A stretch of DNA of 64,000 nt from NCBI GenBank assembly GCA_002483345.1, contig DLHS01000005.1, positions 94,105 to 158,104 of the forward strand, given 5' to 3'. Under the pieces are notes generated by a model. It made no database searches. It worked only from the letters and a program-made list of their open reading frames with translations, and was not told the DNA's origin. Each line of letters starts with the position of its first letter. Position 1 is the first letter of the stretch. The position numbers and the translations under genes are program-made. Source of the stretch: Bacteroidetes bacterium UBA7662. Its GTDB lineage: Bacteria; Bacteroidota; Bacteroidia; UBA7662. This document shows, one piece after another, positions 44,454 through 52,681 of the stretch.

Positions 44454-46217
44454 TCAGAGATTGCTGTCTTTGCCGAGTTTTTCCGCAGCCAGTACCGCGT
44501 CAATACCCATCAGCGGACCCAATGGTTTTTCCATTTTAACACGTTTCGTCTTAACAGCTTTGGCAGCTTTTGGTTTACGACCGCGTTTAACGACTTCTTT
44601 TTTACCATTGGTGAGTGCTGTTTTGGCCTTCCTTGGCTTTTTCTCAGCTATCACTTCGGTTTTTATCTTGGCTTTAGGCCCCCGTTTTTTAGGTTCTTTC
44701 GGAACTACCGGCTTAGCAGGACGGCCCCGACGTTTGGGTACAGCCGGCACGGTATCAGCAGCGCTGACCACTTTGGCCGGACGTCCGCGGCGTTTTGGCT
44801 CGGCAGACACTTCGGCTTTCGGCTTAGCCGGACGTCCGCGGCGTTTTGGCTCAGTAGCTATGCCTTCTGCCTTGGGTTTAGCCGGACGGCCTCTGCGTTT
44901 GGGGGCTTCGGTAGCGGCTGCCTTTACTTTGGCTGGACGCCCACGGCGTTTTGGCTCCGCAGTAACCGCTGTTTTCGGTTTGGCAGGGCGACCACGCCGC
45001 TTGGGTGCTTCGGTGCCCTCGGCCTTCACCTTGGCCGGACGGCCCCGGCGTTTGACTTCTTTGGCTTCGCCTTCTACTTTGGCTTTGGCCGGACGACCTC
45101 TGCGCTTAGGGGCAGTATCGTCTGCACTGGCAGTGGCCTTGGGAGCAGCCGGACGACCCCGTTTTTTAGGAGCAGCGTCGGTAGCAACCACGGCTTTGGG
45201 TTTGCGGCCGGGCTTGCCTTTGGCCGCTTTGGGTAATGCGGCAGCTTTTTCTTTTTTAGCAGGAGAGGTGACCACGCCGGCGACACCTCTTTGTACAAAA
45301 GTACCCCAGGTGAGGTTATCCTGACCTGGTTTCTGCGCCAGGGCACGCTCAATAGCATAACGGGCCGACGTTTCAACCACCCAGTCAAAGTTCTCCTGGC
45401 CTACGCTGGCAACGTCAGCATCAGGAGCAGGGTTGCAGAAATCGATGGCATACGGAATGCCATCACGTACTGCAAATTCAACGGTGTTGAAGTCGTAGCC
45501 GAGGGCGTGGTTTAAGCGCAGGACATAATCATGGATTTTATCGAGCAATGCCTTTGAAGAAGGTGGCGTATCTACCACATACCGCAGGTGGTGCGGGTTG
45601 CGGGGGTCGTACTGCATGATGCGTACATATTTTCCGCCAATGCAGTAGCAGCGATAATATTCTTCGAAGACAATTTCTTCCTGGAGCATCATCACCAGTT
45701 GTTCTGTTTCATTGTGTTTGGCGAAAAGATCATCGAGGTTTTCAACCCTGTAAACACTTTTCCAGCCACCACCTGCATGTGGTTTCATATAGGCCGGGAA
45801 ACCGATGTCCTGTACAATACCATCCCAGTCCATGGGGTATTTCAGGTTGCGGAATGAATTGGCGTTTGTTTCCGGCGGCATCTGGTTCGAAGGCAGGAGG
45901 TAGGTTTTAGGAACCGGAACACCTACAGAGAGTGCAATGGAATTGTTGAAGAATTTCTCATCAGCACTCCACCAGAACGGGTTATTGATGACCGCGGTGC
46001 CGGTGATGGCAGCGGTTTTGAGGTAGGCCCTGTAAAAAGGAATATCCTGCGAAATACGATCGATGATGACAGCATAACCAGAAGCAGCGCCCTGACTCAC
46101 TTTATCTACCTGAACGGCTTCGGCCATGATGCCGGGCACATTCATACTGTTGATCTTGTCGATCACTGCAAACGGGAAGGTATTCTCCTGTCCGTATAAG
46201 ATGCCGATCTTTTTCAT
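44454..46217 (-). CDS. ATP-grasp ligase fused to nine AT-hooks
   Basis: 587 residues. Residues 1-310 are an ATP-grasp enzyme of RimK/D-Ala-D-Ala-ligase type: FPAYMKPHAGGGWKSVYRV (nucleotide-binding lysine and glycine loop), VFEEYY, and the metal-ligand segment VEFAVRDGIPYAIDFCNPAPDAD. Residues 334-550 are a basic tail of KRRGRPAK units, nine RGRP cores with about 12-19 residues between them, plus GKPGRKPK, KRGPKAK and KRGRKPK variants. AT-hooks bind the minor groove of AT-rich DNA. The last 30 residues (MEKPLGPLMGIDAVLAAEKLG) are not AT-hook. The fusion is coupled to the upstream esterase, ten bases apart. Confidence 0.88.
   Translation of the reverse strand: MKKIGILYGQENTFPFAVIDKINSMNVPGIMAEAVQVDKVSQGAASGYAVIIDRISQDIPFYRAYLKTAAITGTAVINNPFWWSADEKFFNNSIALSVGVPVPKTYLLPSNQMPPETNANSFRNLKYPMDWDGIVQDIGFPAYMKPHAGGGWKSVYRVENLDDLFAKHNETEQLVMMLQEEIVFEEYYRCYCIGGKYVRIMQYDPRNPHHLRYVVDTPPSSKALLDKIHDYVLRLNHALGYDFNTVEFAVRDGIPYAIDFCNPAPDADVASVGQENFDWVVETSARYAIERALAQKPGQDNLTWGTFVQRGVAGVVTSPAKKEKAAALPKAAKGKPGRKPKAVVATDAAPKKRGRPAAPKATASADDTAPKRRGRPAKAKVEGEAKEVKRRGRPAKVKAEGTEAPKRRGRPAKPKTAVTAEPKRRGRPAKVKAAATEAPKRRGRPAKPKAEGIATEPKRRGRPAKPKAEVSAEPKRRGRPAKVVSAADTVPAVPKRRGRPAKPVVPKEPKKRGPKAKIKTEVIAEKKPRKAKTALTNGKKEVVKRGRKPKAAKAVKTKRVKMEKPLGPLMGIDAVLAAEKLGKDSNL
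44568..45218 (-). repeat. AT-hook coding repeats
   Basis: Imperfect in-frame repeats encode residues 334-550 of the ATP-grasp protein. The plus-strand form of the unit is near GGACGTCCGCGGCG and GGCCGGACG. Codons vary between copies, so the repeats are old or selected at the protein level and are not recent slippage. The antisense strand reads open for about 860 bases because of the repeat composition. Confidence 0.8.
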
Positions 46218-46227
46218 GTCAATTATT

Positions 46228-46938
46228 TTAAGGTTTTATCAATGATACATATTGGGGAAACATTTCCTGCCACACCGGCCAGTCATGATGGGCGCCCGGG
46301 CGGATATCAAGCCAGCTGGCAACATTTTTTTGCTGTAAGGTCCGGTGCATTTCTACATTCTGAGGCAAACAAAAATCATATTCACTGGTGCCGAATACGA
46401 TGCCCATCTGGCGTAAACCGGGGTGTTCCAATCCAGGTAAATAATCGACAGGATTGTTAAAATAAACCTGGTCATCAAAATAGCCGTCCAGCTGATTTTT
46501 GATATTAAATGCACCACCCATGCTGAACATATAACGTACCAGATCGGGATGGCGGAAAGCCAGATTGGCGGCATGGAATCCGCCGAAACTGCAACCTGCC
46601 ACAGCAATGTGTGCAGCCTGATTTTCTTGTTGCATCACAGGAATTATTTCCTGCAGCAACATTTGTTCGTAAAGAATATGGTTCAAAACCCGGTCACGGG
46701 GGTGAATATGTTTGTTGTACCAACTGTCACGGTCGAGGCTGTCGGGGCAATAAATTTTTACAAGTCCCTGATCAATAAAATGTTGAACACTTGAAATCAG
46801 CCCAAAGTCTTTGTTTTCGTAATATTTTCCCATAGAAGTAGGAAATAGCAGCAGGGGATATCCTGCATGTCCGAAAACAAGCATGTCAAATTCGCGGCCT
46901 ATAACAGCGGAATGCCATTTGTGATGAACTTCTCTCAA
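46228..46938 (-). CDS. esterase D-like alpha/beta hydrolase of the amidoligase cluster
   Basis: 236 residues. The nucleophile elbow is AGCSFGG (Ser117). A late acidic residue is in GTSEYDFCLP and the histidine in GAHHDWPVW, forming a plausible Ser-Asp-His triad. No signal peptide is present, so it is cytosolic. The start is a TTG at 46938; an in-frame stop lies four codons upstream and the next ATG (MLVFGHAGYP) is 18 codons in. It is the first gene of the unit with the ATP-grasp/AT-hook protein and is divergent from another esterase. Confidence 0.82.
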   Translation of the reverse strand: MREVHHKWHSAVIGREFDMLVFGHAGYPLLLFPTSMGKYYENKDFGLISSVQHFIDQGLVKIYCPDSLDRDSWYNKHIHPRDRVLNHILYEQMLLQEIIPVMQQENQAAHIAVAGCSFGGFHAANLAFRHPDLVRYMFSMGGAFNIKNQLDGYFDDQVYFNNPVDYLPGLEHPGLRQMGIVFGTSEYDFCLPQNVEMHRTLQQKNVASWLDIRPGAHHDWPVWQEMFPQYVSLIKP

Positions 46939-46958
46939 ATGAATAATTTAATTCGGTA

Positions 46959-46966
46959 CAAAATTA
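46959..46966 (-). promoter_or_regulatory. -7 promoter box of the esterase/AT-hook unit
   Basis: TAATTTTG on the minus strand matches TAnnTTTG, 20 bases before the TTG start. A TTG box at the usual distance is not seen. Confidence 0.5.
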
Positions 46967-47074
46967 GAAATTGGAACTGCTTAAAAAAGGATTATTTCGG
47001 TTTTTATTTCTGATAATGCCGGCCGAAGCGATTGAATTTCCTTTGGTTAGATATATATAACGATAATATGTATT

Positions 47075-47082
47075 TATTTTTG
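47075..47082 (+). promoter_or_regulatory. -7 promoter box of the second esterase
   Basis: TATTTTTG matches TAnnTTTG, 98 bases before the ATG at 47181. The long leader between (47083-47180) holds no gene; its only visible feature is a GCCGGCCGG at 47082-47090. Confidence 0.5.
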
Positions 47083-47180
47083 CCGGCCGGAAATACACAT
47101 ATTGTGGAAACTTATTAGCCTGAGAAGTCTCCTGCGACCCTTATGTTTGCTGAAATGACTGCGCTGCTGCTTTTCCGATA

Positions 47181-48011
47181 ATGTCCGTCCGGTTGAAAGA
47201 AATAACCCCTGAGGCCTCAGAAATGAGGGAAATTGTCTTGGAATACCCCTCCGATGTTTTACAGCGTCTGGTGAGGGTGCACCTCTTGTTTCCGGCCGAC
47301 AGCCACCGTTTTGTGCAGCCGATGCCGGTTCTCTGGCTCAATGACGGCCAGGATATGGAAGCCCTGCAGCTGTCTTCCACGCTTGAGAACCTGATGATCA
47401 GCCGGAAAATAAAACCTGTTTTTACGGTAGCCATTGAAGCCGGTGACCGGATTCAGGAATATGGGACTATAGATGTACCGGATTATAAAAACCGGGGGGC
47501 AAAAGCGAGGGCTTATGCTGATTTTCTGACCACGGAATTAATTCCGCACATTCGCCGGAATTATCCGGTATCTGCCGCGGCCGCCGACAATGTTTTTGCC
47601 GGATTTTCGCTCGGGGGGGTATCCGCTTTTGATTTTGTGTGGAATTACCCACAGTATTTTCAAAAAGCAGGTGTTTTTTCAGGTGCTTTCTGGTGGCGAA
47701 AAAAGGCTCTGAATCAGGGGTATACAGATAATGACCGCATCGTACATCAACGCATCCGCATGGGCAGATTTAAGCCGGGATTAAAATTCTGGCTGCAGAC
47801 CGGCACGCTGGATGAAACTGCCGACAGAAATAAAAACGGGGTAATTGACAGCATAGATGATACCCTTGATCTGATCACCGAATTGATTATCAAAGGTTAT
47901 AAATTGTCGGAGGATATTACTTATGTTGAAGTAGAAGGCGGCAAACATAACCCGGGTTGCTGGGCAAAAATATTACCTGAATTTTTACAATGGGCTTTTA
48001 AAAACAATTGA
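47181..48011 (+). CDS. Fes/EstA-type esterase with EF-hand-like loop
   Basis: 276 residues of the enterochelin esterase-like alpha/beta hydrolases (COG2382). Motifs are LWLNDGQDME, the nucleophile in FAGFSLGGVSAF, and a late histidine in VEGGKHNPGCW. A loop DRNKNGVIDSID near residue 216 has EF-hand spacing (D, N, N, G, I, D, D at 1, 3, 5, 6, 8, 9, 12). No signal peptide is seen. It is divergent from the amidoligase cluster and one base before the DUF3078 gene. Confidence 0.85.
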   Translation: MSVRLKEITPEASEMREIVLEYPSDVLQRLVRVHLLFPADSHRFVQPMPVLWLNDGQDMEALQLSSTLENLMISRKIKPVFTVAIEAGDRIQEYGTIDVPDYKNRGAKARAYADFLTTELIPHIRRNYPVSAAAADNVFAGFSLGGVSAFDFVWNYPQYFQKAGVFSGAFWWRKKALNQGYTDNDRIVHQRIRMGRFKPGLKFWLQTGTLDETADRNKNGVIDSIDDTLDLITELIIKGYKLSEDITYVEVEGGKHNPGCWAKILPEFLQWAFKNN

Positions 48012-48012
48012 T

Positions 48013-48885
48013 ATGCGTATTCTGATTTTTCTCTTTCTGATGGCTGCCGGCATCGCTGCCTATGCCCAGGAAGCGGCTGTTCCGGCTGATTCCTCCGCCT
48101 GGAAAACAAAACTGGAAGTGGGATTGAATTTTAATCAGTCCTATTTTACGAATAACTGGAATGCGGGTGGTGTCAGCTCTTTCGCCCTGGGAACCCTGGT
48201 CAAGGGAAATGCCAATTATACCAGAGAAAATTTCAGCTGGACCAACGACCTGCAATTACAATACGGTATACAGAAGAACAGGGGGCAATCACAGCGTAAA
48301 TTAAATGACCTGATTTTTGTGGATTCAAAAGCAGGCTATCGTTTTACGGAAAAACTGGATGCTTTCGGAGCCGTTAACTTTATGTCGCAATTCGCTGACG
48401 GGTATAAGTTTGGAACGGATAGCAATGGCATTGAAACCAGAGCCACTGTTTCCCGCTTCCTGGCGCCGGGCTATCTCACCGAAGCCATTGGTATCCGGTA
48501 TCAGCCGGTTCCTTATTTTTCGGCACGTGTGGGCTTTCTGGCCATGCGGCAGACGTTCGTCATGGAGGATAGTTTATTTCTTGAAATCACGGAGAATTAC
48601 GGGGTGCCCGTCGGCAAGAATATCAAGAATGATTTTGGTTTTCAGCTGATGGCTGATTTTGATAAAAATCTCGCAGAAAATCTCAACCTTAAATTGCGCT
48701 ATATTTCTTTCGGAGAATATGCCGATTTCAGCAATACCAATCACCGGGTGGATATGGTACTGACAGCCAAAATCACGAAGTACATCAATACCAATTTCAC
48801 AGCGGTGATGCTGTACGACCGCAATCAGGATAAAGCCGTACAATGGAGTGAAACACTCGCCCTCGGCCTGCTCTTTATTCTGTAG
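48013..48885 (+). CDS. DUF3078 outer-membrane protein
   Basis: 290 residues. A signal peptide (MRILIFLFLMAAGIAAYAQ) is followed by beta-strand-rich sequence with YFTNNWNAGGVSSFALG, FSWTNDLQLQYGIQKNRG and QSQRKLNDLIFVDSKAGY, the typical DUF3078 segments. It is probably an outer-membrane barrel; the role is unknown. It begins one base after the esterase stop. The stop abuts the convergent gene's stop with no spacer. Confidence 0.88.
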   Translation: MRILIFLFLMAAGIAAYAQEAAVPADSSAWKTKLEVGLNFNQSYFTNNWNAGGVSSFALGTLVKGNANYTRENFSWTNDLQLQYGIQKNRGQSQRKLNDLIFVDSKAGYRFTEKLDAFGAVNFMSQFADGYKFGTDSNGIETRATVSRFLAPGYLTEAIGIRYQPVPYFSARVGFLAMRQTFVMEDSLFLEITENYGVPVGKNIKNDFGFQLMADFDKNLAENLNLKLRYISFGEYADFSNTNHRVDMVLTAKITKYINTNFTAVMLYDRNQDKAVQWSETLALGLLFIL

Positions 48886-50451
48886 TCAGTGAATGAGGTG
48901 GCATTCCCCGCTGATTCTGCTTTCCCTGCCCTTTAAATCGGCATAATCGATTACATAGGGATAAAAGCCGGTACTGACCTTGTTTCCGTTCAAAGTACCG
49001 TCCCAGTGGGTATTTGTTCCTTCAAACATTTTTCTTCCCCAGCGATCGAATATCCGGAGGGTGTAGGAGGGTATATCCGGATCTACCGGCCCGAAAGTTT
49101 CATTCAAACCATCCCCATTCGGGGTAAAGGCTGTGGGAAGGACGGGCGCGTTGGCAAACAGGTAGCAGTCCGGTTCACCGGGCTCCATCCGGATACTCAC
49201 CGGTGTCCAACGCATGTCGATGGGTGGGTCGCTGATGCCTGTGCCTGAAAGGGCATAACTGGCTTTGTTAAAGCCCGTACCGGCCGCAGCTAAAACAAGG
49301 GCCGATTTATTTTCGTAGCAATTATCCAACGCCTCGTTTGTACGGATGAGCAGCAGTTTTTCACTGAAAGTAGTGCCGGTGCCGGATTGAGTACCCAGAA
49401 AAAGCACGAATCTTTTTCCAACAGACAGCGGTGCCGAGCCACCGCTATACATGGGAATGTTATGTTGCAATTGCCACCCATCTGTTTCTTCACCCCTCCG
49501 AATCAGGGAGATTTTTCCGTCATCGTTGCCTGCAGGTCCTTGCAGCAGCACCCTGTCGCGTAAGGGCAGGGCCTGGTAGGAGGCATAATCAGGCAGGCTG
49601 TCAATGCTGAAAAGCTGGTTAACGAGGGTGCTGTTGCTGAAACTTTGCAGCCATACATACTGATTTCCGTAAGCGGCACCTATCTGAAAATCGTTTTGCC
49701 CGGCAACATACAACTGATTGGGAAGCATATCTGCCGCAGTTTCAACCAGGTAGGAGGCGGATATACCACTTTGGCTGTTAAAAAGGAGCAGTCCGGCGGC
49801 CCGGCGGCCCGGGTTATTGGAATTGGTTTCAACCAGGGCAATAAAATTCCCGTTGGTTTGAACGCCGAGATCTTTGAAGATGTCTTCCGCATTGTTACCG
49901 CCGACAGCCACCCCGCCCCGGTATGCCCCCTGATAGCTGAAACGGAGCAAGGCAAAATCATAGAAATTGTTATCGACGGTGCAACCCAGGCCGATTTCAT
50001 TGGCCCGGCACGCCAGTCTGATACGGTTGCTGACCATTTGCAGCGGCATCCACCTGCTCCATCGGAACCTGCCTTCGCTGTCGAAAGCCACGAGAAAGGG
50101 CTTGGGGAGACTGCCCATGCTTAAACCCCACATGCCACAAACATACAGGCCTCCGTCGGGGCCTGTTTTGATGTCGGTTACCACCAGATCCCTGTTTTCG
50201 GAGACCAGACTCGTTTGCCAGCGGATGTTGCCGAGCAAATCGAAAGCAAATAAACCCAGGTGATAGGGGTTGGCTGCCTGGGCTTTGAAAAGCGCCGTTG
50301 CCACTACCGGCTGACCGGAAGCGTCGGTGGTCCAGACCGGCCGTTGGAAGACAGAGGTAGCCGGTGCCGCGTAGGTCCTGAAAAAGCTACCCTGTGCCAG
50401 CAGCGCCGGTACGAAAAGGCAACCCCAAACGGTCAGAAACAAACGAGCCAT
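48886..50451 (-). CDS. gliding-motility C-terminal domain protein (T9SS type B)
   Basis: 521 residues. A signal peptide (to about ALLAQG) is followed by about 400 residues of repetitive beta-sheet sequence. The C-terminal CHU_C/gliding motility domain has PTAFTPNGDGLNETFGPV, LRIFDRWGRKMFEG, THWDGTLNGNKVSTGFYPYV and a final GECHLIH. This is a T9SS type B sorting signal, so it is exported and surface-bound or SprB-adhesin-like. The start codon is sequestered in a 13-bp hairpin (50444-50478). Confidence 0.88.
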   Translation of the reverse strand: MARLFLTVWGCLFVPALLAQGSFFRTYAAPATSVFQRPVWTTDASGQPVVATALFKAQAANPYHLGLFAFDLLGNIRWQTSLVSENRDLVVTDIKTGPDGGLYVCGMWGLSMGSLPKPFLVAFDSEGRFRWSRWMPLQMVSNRIRLACRANEIGLGCTVDNNFYDFALLRFSYQGAYRGGVAVGGNNAEDIFKDLGVQTNGNFIALVETNSNNPGRRAAGLLLFNSQSGISASYLVETAADMLPNQLYVAGQNDFQIGAAYGNQYVWLQSFSNSTLVNQLFSIDSLPDYASYQALPLRDRVLLQGPAGNDDGKISLIRRGEETDGWQLQHNIPMYSGGSAPLSVGKRFVLFLGTQSGTGTTFSEKLLLIRTNEALDNCYENKSALVLAAAGTGFNKASYALSGTGISDPPIDMRWTPVSIRMEPGEPDCYLFANAPVLPTAFTPNGDGLNETFGPVDPDIPSYTLRIFDRWGRKMFEGTNTHWDGTLNGNKVSTGFYPYVIDYADLKGRESRISGECHLIH

Positions 50452-50478
50452 ACACCTAATTTACTGGTGCATGGCTCG
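50444..50478 (-). promoter_or_regulatory. hairpin enclosing the start codon of the gliding-motility protein
   Basis: In the transcript CGAGCCATGCACC pairs with GGTGTATGGCTCG through 13 pairs (one G-U) around a 9-base loop. The AUG of 48886-50451 is in the 3' arm. A TTTGTTT tract directly follows, so it could also act as a terminator for the upstream gene. A TACATTTC near-match to the -7 box lies at 50480-50487. Confidence 0.7.
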
Positions 50479-50519
50479 GGAAATGTATCTTAATTGTAAA
50501 AATTATGCTCTTGCCGGAT

Positions 50520-51887
50520 TTATGGCTGTTTTACCCACCGGGTAGTGTAGAAAATACCTTTCGAACGGAACTGCAACAAATATACCCCGGCTGGCCAGGC
50601 GTCGTTATCGAACTGATAAGATCCGTTTTCGAGTTTTTGCTGTTGTAACAAACTACCGGTTACCGACCGGATTTCAAGTTCGAGGGCCGCAGGGGCATCG
50701 TTGATTTCGAAGGCAAGCACCCGGCCCGGATTCGGGAAAACACGGACATGAGCAGCCAGACTTGTTTCTTCCACACTGATGGTGGCGATGGGCAGACAAA
50801 CGGAAGTATCGGAACAACCCCGGCTGGTGGTCACAATGACAGCATAACTGCCGTTGGCCGTGGCGGTAAAACTGCGGGAGGTCTGACCTGCAACCGCTAC
50901 ATAACCGGCGCAGTTCACCCACTGATAGGTGGCTGTAGAATCGGTGGCCGTAAAAGTGGCGCCAATCTGACTGATGCCGTTATCGACCGCCTCGACGGCC
51001 AGGCTCAGGGCAATGGCTGAATCACAGCTTTCCGGCCCTCCTCCGGTAAAGATGGTATACTCGCCCGCCTGGGTAAAGGTCTGGCCGGCCAGTGAATAGG
51101 TATCACCGGCACACATGGTGTCGGAGACAGGCGTTACCCGGCTTACACCACTGACAAAATTGGAGGTTGTGCCCGACAGCGCGAAGCCGTTTACAAAACC
51201 ATCGTAGGTCACACTTTGCACATCGTCGAGAAAGGTGATGTTGAAGTTATTGCCGCCGGCAACCCCCTGATTCATGGGGTAATAGGCCGCCAGTCCAGGG
51301 GTAGCGGGATTGATGGCCTGACGGTAGATGCAGTTTACATCCGTATCCGACAAGGCCTTCGACCAAAGGGCTACCTCGTCGATTTGTCCGGTGGTCCAGA
51401 AAGGGGTGGTCTGGAAAGGGATGTAGCCAATGCTGAAGTCGACGGCGGTGTTGGTCAGCGATCCTGTTATCGGGATGCTGGTGGCCAGGGTGCCGTTGTG
51501 ATAGAATTTCAGGGTAGTACCTGCGTAAACCAGCGCCACATGCTGCCAGGTATTCAGCTGAACCGTAGGGGAGGTGATGGTGTAAGCCCCGCTGGTACCC
51601 CGGAAGCGGCATTCCCAGGAAGTGGTAGACAGGTGCAGTATGTAGAAATCAGCATTGGTTTCGTTTCTGAAACCGACGATGCCGTCAAAATTAGGAAAGG
51701 CAGGATTGGCATTGGTAGGATACACCCAGCACGACATGGAGAAACCCGCCTGGTTGGCAATGAGGGCAGATCCCCCCGGCACGCTCACATAATCGTCGAA
51801 GCCGTCAAAATCGAGACCGTTCTGCTGGGCAGTAGCGCCTGCGGTGGCAAGCAATATAAATAAGGCAGCCAGTAAATGTTTTTTCAT
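50520..51887 (-). CDS. LamG-domain T9SS type A protein
   Basis: 455 residues from the ATG at 51887, which begins the signal peptide MKKHLLAALFILLATAGATAQ. A LamG/concanavalin-like domain follows (about 25-200): GLDFDGFDDYVSVPGG, FSMSCWVYPTN, NTWQHVALVYAGTTLKFYHN and VALWSKALSDTDVNCIY. A mid region has Ig-like or PKD-like segments with cysteines (SCDSAIALSL, CSDTSVCLP). The tail is a type A sorting domain: VFPNPGRVLAFEI and GVYLLQFRSKG. It is a secreted cell-surface protein, perhaps carbohydrate-binding. Confidence 0.88.
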   Translation of the reverse strand: MKKHLLAALFILLATAGATAQQNGLDFDGFDDYVSVPGGSALIANQAGFSMSCWVYPTNANPAFPNFDGIVGFRNETNADFYILHLSTTSWECRFRGTSGAYTITSPTVQLNTWQHVALVYAGTTLKFYHNGTLATSIPITGSLTNTAVDFSIGYIPFQTTPFWTTGQIDEVALWSKALSDTDVNCIYRQAINPATPGLAAYYPMNQGVAGGNNFNITFLDDVQSVTYDGFVNGFALSGTTSNFVSGVSRVTPVSDTMCAGDTYSLAGQTFTQAGEYTIFTGGGPESCDSAIALSLAVEAVDNGISQIGATFTATDSTATYQWVNCAGYVAVAGQTSRSFTATANGSYAVIVTTSRGCSDTSVCLPIATISVEETSLAAHVRVFPNPGRVLAFEINDAPAALELEIRSVTGSLLQQQKLENGSYQFDNDAWPAGVYLLQFRSKGIFYTTRWVKQP

Positions 51888-52220
51888 GTGCGTATAGTTT
51901 GGTAGGGGTAATTTAAGAAAAGGGATGGAGAACGCAGCCTTCGGATATTTAAAAATGGGGTGTTGGATGCGGGGTTGTTGTTTTGGAGACCAATGAGGAA
52001 TGCAGGATAGGTAGAACAAAAAGGAAGTTTTTGATGCTTGTTATACTTTGTTGGCATATAGTATTCAAAGAATGGTTTTACCCATAATTCAGGCTATCCA
52101 ATTTGTTAACGGAGATGACTTTAATGAGGTTTTTTGTTGTCACTTTCTAAGCATTGTATTCCTATTTTGAACTTGGTAAAGACCAAAAAAGGATGCTGTC
52201 CTGACTTGTATTACTAGTGT
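51888..52220. other. gap without a gene
   Basis: This 333-base stretch holds the promoter region of the LamG gene. No TAnnTTTG box, repeat or coding signal is clear. It begins the AT-rich stretch. Confidence 0.5.
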
Positions 52221-52254
52221 AAAAAAAAAAGCCTCCGGATTTTCGAAGGCTTTA
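52221..52254 (-). terminator. terminator of the 52271-52681 gene
   Basis: On the minus strand AAAGCCTTCG pairs with CCGGAGGCTTT (one G-U) around AAAA, followed by ten T residues. It lies 16 bases after the stop. Confidence 0.88.
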
Positions 52255-52270
52255 GTGTCAAGGGATAGAA

Positions 52271-52681
52271 TCAGTCCTTAATCGTCATACTCATAGGGAA
52301 AACCGGCGTGTTGATAGGATTACCTGCACCCACCAAGAGACCTAGGTAACATTGTAATTGTATAGACGTTACGGGAGGATTATTCGGTTCTGGCCACCAT
52401 TGGAATTCAAGCATAACCCGCCATGATGCGATTGTTTCAACCTGAGAGGTTGCTTTGAAAAATTTGTTTGGCCAATTGGTCGTAAAATTCACCTCGTTAT
52501 CCGGATTGAATTCTCCTTGCCCTGCATCAAAGGTGAATAATATTTTCAACATTTGGCCAGGGCTGTCAAACAGAAAATCTACCGGGAAAGCATTTTGACC
52601 GTTGTCCTGTTTGAACTCATATCCTCCTGGGTTGCTGATATTCACCACATAAGGATCTCCGCCTGCTTGATAAGTGTTCAT
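52271..52681 (-). CDS. small hypothetical protein
   Basis: 136 residues, not recognised. No signal peptide, TM segment or cysteine pair. It is rich in Asn, Pro, aromatic residues (FQWWPEPNNPP, FTTNWPNKFF) and looks beta-sheeted. The ATG at 52681 and its own strong terminator show a real transcription unit. It stands alone at the edge of the AT-rich island; a small secreted or phage-like structural protein is possible. Confidence 0.6.
   Translation of the reverse strand: MNTYQAGGDPYVVNISNPGGYEFKQDNGQNAFPVDFLFDSPGQMLKILFTFDAGQGEFNPDNEVNFTTNWPNKFFKATSQVETIASWRVMLEFQWWPEPNNPPVTSIQLQCYLGLLVGAGNPINTPVFPMSMTIKD

Noticed and set aside
44461..45324. 287-codon open frame on the plus strand opposite the AT-hook repeats
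   Set aside because: It is a low-complexity LAGRPRR-type mirror of the repeat region; the minus strand has the ATP-grasp domain and clear homology.
51216..51863. 215-codon plus-strand frame opposite the LamG gene
   Set aside because: Antisense to a protein with signal peptide, LamG motifs and a T9SS tail; no sign of coding on the plus strand.
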